This document shows, piece after piece, positions 10,281 through 20,496 of a stretch of 64,000 nt of DNA. This DNA comes from Bedellia somnulentella. Taxonomy: Eukaryota > Arthropoda > Insecta > Lepidoptera > Bedelliidae. The DNA is taken from positions 6,379,695 through 6,443,694 of the forward strand of contig OY755190.1 in NCBI GenBank assembly GCA_963576735.1, written 5' to 3'. Both the position numbers and the translations under genes were made by a program. The notes below the pieces were generated by a model. That model was not told the DNA's origin and ran no database searches. It worked only from the letters and a program-made list of their open reading frames with translations. Positions within the stretch are counted from its first letter, which is position 1, and each line of letters begins with the position of its first letter.

Positions 10281-10350
10281 ACATAGCTCAGTTGGCAGAG
10301 CGATCGGGGCGTAGACTGGGATGTCGCGGGTTCAAGTCAGGCTGAAGTCA
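10281..10350 (+). repeat. tRNA-like sequence (family T relative)
   Basis: CATAGCTCAGTTGGCAGAGC resembles a D-arm with an A box, and GCGGGTTCAAGTC a T-arm with a B box. The acceptor ends do not pair and the anticodon arm is disrupted. It shares TAGCTCAGTTGGCAGAGCGA with the unit at 52190, so it is read as a decayed tRNA-derived repeat rather than a tRNA gene. Confidence 0.5.
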
Positions 10351-10674
10351 ATTTTTTTTCCTTGATTGAGCTTCTGAACCGACAGTTGTTCAACTTATTT
10401 TTCTAGTTTGCGGAAACTGTACATGAAATAACAACTCATAAAGAAACTAAAAAAAATAATGTAGTTATCAATAATTATGGGACTATGTACCATACAACAT
10501 TTTCTTGGACTTTCAATACAAGTTATACGTGAGAAGAAATTATATTATTTATAGAAGTCATTAACAATCACGATTCGTAACGCTCGTGTGCGAATTGGCA
10601 CAGCGACAATTCAAATGGAAATATTTAAAATCTCTGACTAAATTTAGATAAGTAATTATCTTATACTTTTTAAA

Positions 10675-11010
10675 TAGCAACCGTGATAGCTGAATTGCTA
10701 GAACACCGGTTATCTTGCAAACGACTAGTGTTCAAATCCCTGTTGCTTGTTATTGTTGCTATGTTTGCTTAATTTATCATGGTTGAGGGAAAACATCGTG
10801 AGGAAACCCACATGGCTGAGTTGTACTTAGTCATATGACAGTTTATTCGTACAAAACGGCGATAGGCCTGCCCCCTATCACGTGAGTACACTGTCCATTC
10901 AAAACGTGGGTACTCTGAACACCAGATGACAAAGTCACGTGATGTTCAGAAGTATTAGTACCTCGGCCTACCCCTTCGAAAATATTTGGTGAGAAAGTTT
11001 ATGTTTATGT
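10675..11010 (+). mobile_element. SINE A, near full length
   Basis: A tRNA-like head (ACCGTGATAGCTGAATTGC, then GTGTTCAAATCC as a B box) is followed by the SINE A body: ATCATGGTTG, GAGGAAACCCACATGGCTGA, CTATCACGTGAGTACACTG and CCCTTCGAAAATAT. Transcription would depend on the internal A and B boxes. Confidence 0.7.
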
Positions 11011-11140
11011 TATGGTATGCAATTAGCTTATAATACGCTCTGATTCTATAAATTATCAACAGACTGCTATTAAACTGTTTTATTTCTATTGTTTAGATTT
11101 AGTTTTCTTATGACAGCTAGATTTTATACTCTTTTTGATG

Positions 11141-11290
11141 ACGTCCGTGGCCGAGTGGATATTTGACTAGCTTCTCGGTCCAGAGGTTACGGGTTCGATC
11201 CCCGATGAGAGCAACATTTATGTGACAACCATAAATGATTGTTTATTAGTCTTGGATGTTATTTATATGTTATTGCATACGGTATGACAA
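11141..11290 (+). mobile_element. SINE C, tRNA-headed
   Basis: GTGGCCGAGTGG (A box) and GGTTCGATCCC (B box) about 45 bp apart head the element. The body ATAAATGATTGTTTATTAG then TCTTGGATGTTATTTATATG is shared with 17818-17950, which defines the family. No pairing acceptor stem is visible, so it is not a tRNA gene. Confidence 0.65.
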
Positions 11291-11485
11291 TACCAGACCA
11301 TGCCGTTATTGATTAGGTTTATTTCCTATCTCAACTTTGAAAAGTGGCTAGGGTATTGCTATTTCTGATGACCGGGCTAAACCTGGAATATAGAATAGAA
11401 AATCATAGAAACTCTTTACACCACTGTTACTGTATCATATACATCACTGTTAAGCGATCTCTTCCAGAGAACCTTTACCCTACGT

Positions 11486-11660
11486 ACATACATACATACA
11501 TACATATACTCACGCCATTAGTTCCCATTGGGGTAGGCAGAGACTATTGATCGCCACTTCGTACGATCCTGACAAACCTCTCTGGCTTCGTTTACATCCA
11601 TCAATCTTTTCATACATGCACATTCTTCATACTTCGGACGCCAGCCTTTACCCTACGTAT
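11486..11660 (-). mobile_element. RTE-like LINE 3' fragment
   Basis: Starts with the (CATA)n tail and CTCACGCCATTAGTTCCCA, then extends to ATACTTCGGACGCCAGCC, the reverse complement of the 3' end at 26880-27015. It is truncated just upstream. Confidence 0.7.
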
Positions 11661-14172
11661 AGCATAGATAGTAATTGGTATAGGTTCTATTAATTTACAT
11701 ATAATATTTTGCAGCCAAGCAAAGAGGTTCTTATTTTGACAGTTGATTTTGACACTATACGATAATTTTGGATTTTATTAGGAGAACCCGCGCCCCACGA
11801 AGACTTAGCAGATAAAAAAATAGTTGAGAAATCTTCAATCATACGTGTTTCCATCATAGACGTGACTTAGAAATTCTAAAGATAGCTCTAACTATTTATC
11901 TATGTACGAGTAATTTACTCAATTTCGAAACTGATATAACTTATATTAGTCTTTAGGTTTTGCGACACTGACAAATAGTGTGATTTGTGAATGATTAGGT
12001 GTGAAAGGTGGCTTAATGTGCAGGATAAGCGTAAATAAAATTTAAAAAATATGCTAATATTCATTTTAACAACTATTGTAGTTTATCTGGCCCTAAAACT
12101 AAACTCTTCTTAAGCTTGTTTAAAATTTTACATAACTCTACATTCTGTCTAAAATCTTCCTATGATTTGAAATTTCGAACAACAAAGGCCAACCAGAAAG
12201 TAGGTCCGCGAGCAAAGAGTCTGTACAAGGCAACGCATCCAGATAGTTTCCGGGAGCGCCCCGGTGCGGTCTTGAGAACTCCGCTAATTACCCGGCAAAT
12301 ACATGCTTGGTAGCACACACCACCTTAGATACGGTGTGCTATCTGTGTAAAACTAGACTATAGAAAAGAATAGAAATCTCTTCATGCACGTTGTAGTTTC
12401 AATATTAAAAATAGGAGGTCTTATATAACTAAATATCTAGACTGACTATCTTTGCCCCATGATAACGATTGAAAGCAGTTCGAAACCTATACGTAAACCT
12501 TTTAAAACTAAATTTACCAAACTATATCTATTATCTATCTACACTTTCTGGGTGTCCTGTAACACATATACAACAAATTCTTGCTACTAATCCGAATTAA
12601 CAAGTTGAATTCTAACTACTGGGTATTAAAGTTCTAGAGATCCCTTGAGTTGTGATGGCTATACTACTAAAGTAATGGTAACGCACATAGCGTTTGAACA
12701 GAAAAGTAAAGGATTTTTTTCTGAATTTTAAGTGTACTACTTTTTTCCACCTGACGTTAAAATTTTGTACCCAATTGATGCCTGAACTGTACACTCACAT
12801 GCTACAAAAAAGGTCTATTCTTGTTGTTTTCGATCCACAAAGAAAAAAAAATTGTCACTGACATTAAATTATATGATCTCGGAAGTTATTTATATCCCTT
12901 AAAAAGTCATTTAAATTACAATGATCATTCATCTTTTCATAAGACAACAATGAAAAAACAGTACAAAACTACCAAACGAAGCTAAAATGACACACGCATG
13001 CCACCGACTAAAGAGTTATCCAGTTTCGTATTATTTTCTGTACATCTGTTCGACTCCTAATGAGTCCTTATTAGCTCATAACGGTTGCCACAAACAGCTT
13101 GTCCATGGAACGTCCACAAAAGACAAGTAGTCAGTTAATTTTATTTGATTTGTAGTTCCCTTAACCGACAATAGAAGTGTAGATTCGACGGAGCCCTCGA
13201 AACATAATGGCAGCCGCAAAATTGCAGGTAAAAATCGTATAATTAGGGATGCTACTTGGTAATTTAGTGCTGCGGTCAACGTTTCCTTCCCTATTGTTCG
13301 ATTCTTTGCTCCGAAACCTCGTGTTGTCTTCACAGGAAGTCTTGTTCGAATTATAATCGGAATAATCGATTCCGATATGACTGACAGTTGTGGTTAACGT
13401 GCGAGGTTTTTTGATAACCGAACTTTTTTTGCCATTTTTTGTTAGGTAAAAAAGAGTTTAAATACATCCATCCTACGACCCTAGTATTAGTTGAGTAGAT
13501 ACAATGTTATTGATTGTTTGACACAAAATATCTTAAAATGATTGCTTATTTGCGACGCGCGTTTTACTTAAAACCCCTTATCACTCGTATTTGTAAAAAA
13601 AGATCAAATAATCAGGAAATAAATACCAAAAGAGTGTAGCCATCTACCACTTTTTGTTTTTATAGCAGTTTTGAATGCATTTATGTAATAATTTCAAAAA
13701 AAGTCATATTACTAGTAGTGGTTTACACCAAACTTATCACGTTATTTAGATGCAAAAAAACAGGTAAACAATTATCTGTTTTAATCGAAACTCTGGCTTA
13801 CCTTTCTCATAATTGATAACATTCGGTACAAAATAAATTATGTGTTATGTCATCTCAAAATAACCCTACCCTACCTCTCTTCTTCTATTTACAAAAGTAT
13901 CTGATAAATCGTTTATTTTTAATCGTTGTCTATTCATGATAACAGCATATACAAATGCTTCCATTTATAAAAAAAATGTTTTGCACTCATTTCGCAACGT
14001 TAAAATAACAATGGGTGGCATTGAAGATTAAATTGCTTTGCATGAGTCTTAATCATAACTAATCAAGATTCAATTAATTTGAACCCTTCTGCTGTTCTAT
14101 AAACTAAGAACAATCATAATAATGATACAGTTAGATTTAATAAAGTATAGGTATATGACTTCGATACTTTAT
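11661..14172. other. Unrecognised sequence
   Basis: No family member or supported gene was found. A GC-richer patch at 12200-12310 contains no frame with known motifs. Confidence 0.45.
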
Positions 14173-14309
14173 CGCCCGATTTCTGATTTGAGTATTCAAG
14201 CAGAGCACGACTTAAGTATCGATTTGTCTCATTCAGTTGTTAAGATTTCAATGCGACAGAACGATACTTAGTTGTTCTCAGCTGGAATACTCAATTCAGA
14301 AATCGGGCG
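14173..14309. mobile_element. MITE P, copy 1
   Basis: A 137-bp near-palindrome whose ends read CGCCCGATTTCTGA and TCAGAAATCGGGCG, with about 45-50 bp pairing on each side around a TTCAGTTGTTAAGATTTCAA centre. TAT lies immediately on both sides, a 3-bp target duplication. There is no coding capacity. Confidence 0.85.
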
Positions 14310-14414
14310 TATTTCTACCATCTTCTCTGATGATGACGATGATGATCCAAATCCTGAGTCGGCCTAATTGTCTTTTCTTATTTGTGTGGTTAATTTGTTA
14401 CATTAATTTTTAAA

Positions 14415-14580
14415 GGTGAGGTAACAACTCGTGAGGAAACCCACATGGCTGAGTTGTACTTGGCACCCCACGAGAGTATAATGCCCAAGCAACATGTGAA
14501 AATGACACGTAATGTTCAAAAGTAAGAGTGCCACTGCCAACCCCTTTGGGAATATACGACGTGAACGTTTCAGTTTGATA
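14415..14580 (+). mobile_element. SINE A body fragment
   Basis: GTGAGGAAACCCACATGGCT, AAGCAACATGTGAAAATGAC and CCCTTTGGGAATATACGACG match the SINE A body; the head and part of the middle are lost. The minus-strand frames over it are accidental. Confidence 0.65.
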
Positions 14581-14675
14581 GTTTGAGTATGACTTAAGAA
14601 AAGACTCAACAGTGAAAGGATAACTCAGATCGAACGGTAGAATTCCCATTAAGATATCAAGGTTTAAGAGACTAT

Positions 14676-14813
14676 CGCCCGATTTCTGAATTGAGTATTC
14701 CAGCTGAGAACAACTTATGTATCGTTTTGTCGCATTGAAATCTTAAGAACTGAGTGAGGCAAAACGATACTTAAGTCGTTCTCAGCTTGAATAGTCAATT
14801 CAGAAATCGGGCA
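14676..14813. mobile_element. MITE P, copy 2
   Basis: Same termini and interior as copy 1, 138 bp, flanked by TAT on both sides. It lies only 366 bp from copy 1 and has its own target duplication, so the two are separate insertions. Confidence 0.85.
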
Positions 14814-15690
14814 TATAGGACCAATTAAACCAACTAACTTAAAAAAAACCTATAATCCTGTTCATCTACATGTCATTCCAAAAGACTATACACCTTGGAA
14901 ATGAAAGCGATGCAATATCTAAATAATTTAATACAACTACCATTTATAAAATCGTAACTCGTCAAAATACATGAATGAAACTGATTCTTCTCCGGCCATT
15001 GGTGTATGCGATACAAAAGAAAGACCAAAATCAATCACCCGTACCACGATATTTGATACGTATAAAATCTACCTCCTATTCCGCTACGATACAAAACGTT
15101 CGTAATTCAACACTGGATTACAAACACCGCCCTGTAGAAGCCGTAAAATTTTCTATAATCCAACTAAATAACAAACCAACAACAAAAATTACCTAAATAC
15201 TAACCCATAACTCTTATTATTATACCTTTAAAGTGTATAATTAAAAAAAATGGGTGAATAGAAAAGTTTGGTCGTATCTACGATTCGGAAACTGACAAAA
15301 GAGTACGGTGACAATACTCGCCTCCTTTCACAATGACAGATGTTTGAATTTCGAAATCTGTGTTGCTATATAAAAAATAAAAGTAATAATATACCAACGA
15401 TTGATGTGGGGAGTTTTTTTTAAATTGCTATGTTGTTGACGTGCCAAGCCGCAAAACAGATTTTAAAATATATGGTTGGTGGGAAATGTGAGGACGATCG
15501 GAAATGCATCGGACATTAATTATTGAGTTGACTTTTAACCCTATTTTAGATTCTTGTAGCTTTGTAACGAAGAATGAATATAGTTCAGTATTCCTTGCTG
15601 TTTTGAGAAACTTTGATATTTAAGTAAGTAGGTGTGTTTTTGTATTAAATCCTAAGCTTTTCAGTATTACCGTACGAAATCATTGAAATG
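14814..15690. other. Unrecognised sequence
   Basis: A+T-rich, with no supported gene or repeat family member. Confidence 0.45.
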
Positions 15691-15691
15691 G

Positions 15692-15910
15692 AAATTATTA
15701 TTATTTATTTGTTTAAACACTTTATTGCATACAAAACTACACACAAATAGTATATTACAACAGGTACAACAGTATTTATCGCCTTAACGCGATGAAATTA
15801 ATAAGATCAATCGTTTTAATAGTACAAATGGGTTGTCTTCCATCTTTTATGATTGAACGGAATAAGTCGCTTCCTTGCAATTGCATTCAATGCATTCTAG
15901 ATTTTAAATA
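15692..15910 (-). mobile_element. Possible LINE 3' end, minus strand
   Basis: Reversed, the segment ends in a CAATAAAGTGTTTAAACAAA-like string with a polyadenylation signal and an (ATA)n-like tail, as many insect LINE 3' ends do. No coding part is attached and no second copy is in the window. Confidence 0.25.
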
Positions 15911-16061
15911 AATCTTAATATTTTTTTAAAAAGTTTGAAGAGTGTTCAAAACGTACAATAGTTAACACAGTATATTTCGTGATTCGTGACCTGATAGTCA
16001 ACATCTTCCTAGCTACTTTTGTACATTGAGAGGGGAGCACATATTGTGAAATATTCTTAAA

Positions 16062-16245
16062 GACTCAAACTTTCACGCCGAATATCCCCGACGGTGTTGG
16101 CAGAGGTACTAATACTTCTGAATATGACATGACATTGTCACGTGGTGTACAGAGTATCAACGTTTCGCTTTGACAGTGTATTCACCTGATAGGAGACAGG
16201 CCTATCACCGTTTTGTATGAATCCACTGTCACTTGACTAAGCCTA
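16062..16245 (-). mobile_element. SINE A body fragment
   Basis: TTCACGCCGAATATCCCCGA, AGGTACTAATACTTCTGAA, TTGTCACGTGGTGTACAGAG and AGGCCTATCACCGTTTTGTA are the reverse complement of the SINE A body. The tRNA head is missing. Confidence 0.7.
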
Positions 16246-16471
16246 TCCACTTTTCAAATTTAATAAGTAGACCAGACTCAGTAGCTCAACTTTTATCACT
16301 CGTATTAATCCCGAATATTATTGCTAACACGATAGATACTACAACAACGGCATGTCTATTGCTTTATAATACGGCGATGTCACGCTCCAACGGGATATCG
16401 AATGGACAGAGCCTATTTACTTACAAGTCTACACTTATATCCCAGGGTTAGCTAAACTGTCATAATTACTA
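16238..16471. repeat. Local repeat unit 1 of 3
   Basis: Contains CTATCCACTTTTCAAATTTA, GACTCAGTAGC, TTGCTTTATAATACGGCGAT and GTTAGCTAAACTGTCATAAT in order, shared with units at 17020 and 17207 and nowhere else in the window. Confidence 0.65.
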
Positions 16472-16554
16472 GACTTAAGATTTGAAGACAGATTATCAGG
16501 TTAAGATACTATGCTTATTTGCACCGAAACTTAGTGTTACATTAGTACATTTAC

Positions 16555-16645
16555 ATTAGTGAGTATTGTTAATCGATAGTCTCTACCTATCCCAAGTGGA
16601 ATAATGGGCGAGAGTATTAGCAAGTGAGTAATTAACCACTAATCC
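16555..16645 (+). mobile_element. RTE-like LINE 3' end remnant
   Basis: ATCGATAGTCTCTACCTATC then GGAATAATGGGCGAGAGTAT matches the last 70 bases of the LINE; everything upstream is truncated. Confidence 0.55.
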
Positions 16646-16664
16646 ACTTTCTATTTTTCAAATT

Positions 16665-16915
16665 CTAAGCCGACATTACACGGCATTACACTACCCCACA
16701 CACTACCCCATTTCTTCCCATGGGTGATCGTAAGAGGCGACTAAGGGTTACGGAGATTTTTAACTGATTTTTGGGCGATGCGGTTGGAGACCCATCAACA
16801 AAAACATTTATTTTACAATATTTTCCCCACTTCACTTCCAAAAGTGGCTAAAGAATTTTCTAATTCTGAAGCTCTGGCTACCCCTTTTAGGGATTTATAC
16901 CCGTGAGTATATGAT
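16665..16915 (+). mobile_element. Family X copy with inverted 5' end
   Basis: The copy begins with ATTCTAAGCCGACATTACAC, which is the family head in reverse, and then continues forward from CACTACCCCATTTC through to GCCGTGAGTATATGATATA. A stuttered CACTACCCCA lies at the junction. Confidence 0.7.
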
Positions 16916-17019
16916 ATACATATACTATTTAATAATATTAATATATATATTTAACAATAATATAATATATTTAATAATTTATATAATATTTATGTGTGTG
17001 TATGTATGTATTTTTAAAA

Positions 17020-17205
17020 ATTAAAAAGTATACCCGACTCAGTAGCATAAATTACCTCCCGTGTTTCATTGCTAACACGATAGCTACTAATGGTTATTGC
17101 TTTATAATACGTCGATGTCACGCTCTAACAAGATATCGAACAGACATGATCTATATACATATACTTAGAAGTCTACGCCTAGGGTTAGCTAAAACATCAT
17201 AATTA
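17020..17205. repeat. Local repeat unit 2 of 3
   Basis: Shares GACTCAGTAGC, TTGCTTTATAATACGTCGAT, GTCACGCTCTAACAAGATAT and GGGTTAGCTAAAACATCAT with units 1 and 3. Confidence 0.65.
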
Positions 17206-17206
17206 T

Positions 17207-17365
17207 CAATACCCTATCCACTTTTCAAATTTTATGAATAGAACTGACCCAGTAGCCATACTCTTACCACATATATTAAACCTGTGTTTCATTGCAGCTA
17301 CTAATGCTTATTGCTTTATAATACGTCGATGTCACGCTCTAACAAGATCTCGAGTGGAATGTCCA
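17207..17365. repeat. Local repeat unit 3 of 3
   Basis: Starts with CCCTATCCACTTTTCAAATT directly after unit 2 and ends in GTCACGCTCTAACAAGATCT. Units 2 and 3 are in tandem; unit 1 is separated from them by the LINE remnant and the X copy. Confidence 0.65.
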
Positions 17366-17817
17366 GATACGTGCTGACATCCCGACGAGATGAGCCGAGT
17401 TAGTATTCGGTTATTATAGATACATCGCGCGGACCGAATATAAATTATGATGTGGCTTGAGCGGGTAGGCGCCTGGCTGGAGCGCGGGTGGGATGGAGAC
17501 GGCTTTTTGGATTTTATTATCAGTATTTTTAATTAAGGTATTTGTTTTTTGTAGGCAACATTAGTTTACGGTGCATTAGGGCAAAGATTGAAACTCTAAA
17601 CTAAGTCAGAAATTGTAACTAAGTTGATTTGATTCGCTAAATTTAAACTTGTAGTTGGATAACTTGATCACAAAAACAACTATTGAGGGATTTGGCTGCA
17701 ACTTGCTTTCAACTATCAAAAGTGGCTGAACAAAATACTGTGGTTCAGAGGTTACGACACCTCCTTTTGTGATTTATAAACGTTGTTATACATGTACTTG
17801 TTATACATTATGACATG
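17366..17817. other. Unrecognised, with a GC-rich patch
   Basis: A GC-rich patch (17400-17510) holds GGTAGGCGCCTGGCTGGAGC but no supported gene. A short X-like scrap (TATCAAAAGTGGCTGAACAA) is at about 17717. Confidence 0.4.
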
Positions 17818-17950
17818 ATTGACCTTCTCGGTCCGGAGGTTGTGGGTTCGTTCCCCGCTGAAGGCATCATTTATGTGATGAGCATAAATGATTGTTTCTT
17901 AGTCTTGGATGTTATTTATATGTGTATTATTTAATATTAAATATATCGTT
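17818..17950 (+). mobile_element. SINE C, 5'-truncated
   Basis: Begins within the tRNA-like head (TTCTCGGTCCGGAGGTTGTG) with the B box GGGTTCGTTCCCC, and continues with the same ATAAATGATTGTTTCTTAG and TCTTGGATGTTATTTATATG body as 11141-11290. Confidence 0.65.
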
Positions 17951-18139
17951 GAGTTAGGATCCCATAATACAAGTCTTACTTAGTTTGGGGCTAACTTGAT
18001 CTGTGTATAATATGTCCATATATATTTATTTATTATTATTTATTATATCCAGTCCTTTTAAAAACACGTCACGTGAGTAAACTAACAAAACATTTTTCAT
18101 TATAGTATTAATTATGTCAGTATCACTTACCATAAGGTG

Positions 18140-18956
18140 AACTCCATTATATCAGAGAAACTTTTATCCCACCATTTATTCAAAACAAAAAGTCGTCTCC
18201 ATACTTTCCGTACATTCATGTTGGGTGGCGGCCGCCGCGACTATAAAATTCGGACCTTGCCGCGGAATCCCACAGATTCCTTCATATTAATTGTCTCGAT
18301 GCAACCCGCGGCTCGCCGCTCCCCACCGCCCCCCGCCGCCCTCGGCCACGTCACTAATATTCTAAATTCAAATTTCACGTCTCATGGCTCTAACCACCCA
18401 AAGCTTGATGTCTTTCTTTTTTTTCCGCTTCCGGTCCCCAAACAGTAAACAGTCTTTTGTGAAACTGCACAAATTTAATTAATTTTTAAGATAAATAGTA
18501 GTAATTATTATTTGAAACTGAACTACCAAGAAAAAGTAACCTGCAAACTTACCAAAAAACACCTGTGCATCAACTAAAAACAAGGAATACTACCGAAATT
18601 TGGCCAAATAAGGTACGATAAACAATAACCGTTATTATTTAATGCATGAAAATACAAAGGAAGATTTGAATTCAAACAAATAAATCACTTTTCGCATTCT
18701 GATTATACCCGGTTGTTGATTGTTTTTGTTCTGTTTGTTTAAATATGTCAAATGTCAAACTAAAATGAAGTAAGTGACAGATGCTGAAATGACAATGACA
18801 AACATATGCGCACTAGTGTGACGTTCTAATGATACCAGGCAAAGAGATTAATTATCCCTAAATATCTCAGAGTATTTTAGGACTGTGGTAGAAGTGAGAC
18901 AATATTTTTATCTTTATATAAGATTTTATTAAGTAGGTACCCTCTTACAAAATAAT
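18140..18956. other. GC-rich tract and candidate LINE 5' region
   Basis: 18225-18360 is GC-rich (GGCGGCCGCCGCGACTATAA, with TATAAAA about 18241). The remainder up to 18956 may include the 5' untranslated region of the LINE, but no duplicated target fixes its start. Frames across the GC-rich part show no known domain. Confidence 0.3.
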
Positions 18957-20102
18957 ATGGCTACCAACTGTGCCGCTTGCGGGGAAAAAATTCAAGACCT
19001 GAATTTTCTTGAATGCTCTACATGCGAACTTTTATATGACCACAAATGTCTTAACCTCACAACGGAGAATCTTGATAGCATGTCTCAAGAACAAAAACAG
19101 AGCTGGCATTGCCCTGAATGCACATGCAAACAAAAGAAAGGGGATAACTCTGGCACCCCTGTGCGATTTATGGCTGCTTCGGTTTCTGCTCCCCTTAACA
19201 ACACCTTCACTAAGAACGAAAACGACAACGTAAACCGGGTTCGAGGGAGTAACGGATCGGTTAAGCAAACAAGTACTAAACTCACACTGAAACTTCAACA
19301 ACAGCAACAACAAACTACAAAGACAACAACATCAACTACAGACGATAAGTACGAAGAATTCAAGAGGGAAATGAGAGAACTGGTGACATCCCTAAAAAAA
19401 ACTCAGCAGGAACAACTTGATGTAATTAAACAAGATTTGCAAGAAATTAAGGAAGCCAACCAACACATACGGGACTCAATAGCTATCTTAACGGACCAAA
19501 ACTCTGCCCTTAAGCAGAGAGTAGATGTACTAGAAGATGAATCAAAAAGAAACAGAGACTATATACATATTCTGGAGAATAAAATTGAAGATGTGCAAAT
19601 AGGAGCCCGGAAATCCCATTTTGAAATGAAGAACGTTCCCAAGATAAATTTGGAATCAAAGCAAGATCTTATAGAAATGGTAACTACATTATCAAAAACA
19701 ATTAACTGCGAAATAAAAAAGACCGACATCATGGATATATATAGAGTGAGAAGTAAAAATCCTGAAAAAAAGAGAACGCCGATAGTAGTAGAAACAAATT
19801 CAGCAATTCTTAAAAACGAGGTTTTAAAGATGGCCAAGAACTTCAACGCGAAAGCTCAAAATAAACTATGCGCTAAGCATCTAGGACTCAAAACGCAAGA
19901 AGATACTCCAATCTTTCTATCCGAACACCTCACCTCAAAAGGATCACGCCTCTTTTTCCTTGCACGTGATCTGGCCAGATCAAAGGGTTATAAGTTTTGC
20001 TGGACGGCCTACGGCAAAATCTATATCAGAGAAAACGAAAATACACCAGTCATAAACATCCAAACGGAACAACAAGTTCAGAGAATTTTTCAAGATAAAT
20101 GA
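18957..20102 (+). CDS. LINE ORF1 protein with PHD-like finger
   Basis: 381 residues. Residues 5-55 carry paired Cys (C5/C8, C20/C23), H29 with C31, and C52/C55, a PHD-like zinc finger; the H-x-C spacing is one residue shorter than the usual H-x2-C. A Gln/Thr-rich linker (about 112-128) leads to a long charged heptad-like region (about 130-215) likely to form a coiled coil. The last 170 residues look like the globular C-terminal domain shared by many insect LINE ORF1 proteins and resembling the baculovirus FP C-terminal domain; that resemblance is from memory and untested. The start is the first ATG of the open frame, 16 residues before the second Cys pair. Expected role: binding LINE RNA in the ribonucleoprotein. 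Confidence 0.85.
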   Translation: MATNCAACGEKIQDLNFLECSTCELLYDHKCLNLTTENLDSMSQEQKQSWHCPECTCKQKKGDNSGTPVRFMAASVSAPLNNTFTKNENDNVNRVRGSNGSVKQTSTKLTLKLQQQQQQTTKTTTSTTDDKYEEFKREMRELVTSLKKTQQEQLDVIKQDLQEIKEANQHIRDSIAILTDQNSALKQRVDVLEDESKRNRDYIHILENKIEDVQIGARKSHFEMKNVPKINLESKQDLIEMVTTLSKTINCEIKKTDIMDIYRVRSKNPEKKRTPIVVETNSAILKNEVLKMAKNFNAKAQNKLCAKHLGLKTQEDTPIFLSEHLTSKGSRLFFLARDLARSKGYKFCWTAYGKIYIRENENTPVINIQTEQQVQRIFQDK

Positions 20103-20496
20103 CTAGATTGTTTAAATATTGACAGCTACATTTTTATAAATACACCCCACCTATTATACTACTTCGTACTCCCATATTATTATAATAAGAAACATTTAAA
20201 CACTCAAACATACACATACACAAATAATAACTGCAAAACACAAAGAACCACACTTAACACTCAAACACTCACTATCATCACCTTCAATCACATACTCATA
20301 CTGATCACGATAGTATTGTATTTTTTCCAATTTGCATTAGCTAAACTGTTTCAAGCTCAAAAAAACACAAACCGACGCACATTATATATGTCGCAATACC
20401 ACTACAAAACTTTCACTTATACTAAATTCTCTATCAAAGCCTCATATAACTACAGTTTTATAACAGAGACAAGTTGCACCGTACATCTATATGTAA
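20103..20496 (+). other. Inter-ORF spacer of the LINE
   Basis: 394 bp of A+C-rich sequence between the ORF1 stop and the ORF2 start, with many CACA-type words and stops in all frames on the plus strand except a short frame at 20316-20504. How ORF2 is translated across this distance is not evident. Confidence 0.6.

Noticed and set aside
18137..18448. A 103-codon frame upstream of the LINE
   Set aside because: Low-complexity Pro/Arg-rich peptide forced by the GC-rich tract; no known motif.
19032..19846. Minus-strand frames opposite LINE ORF1
   Set aside because: Shadows of the plus-strand coding sequence, whose domains are clear.
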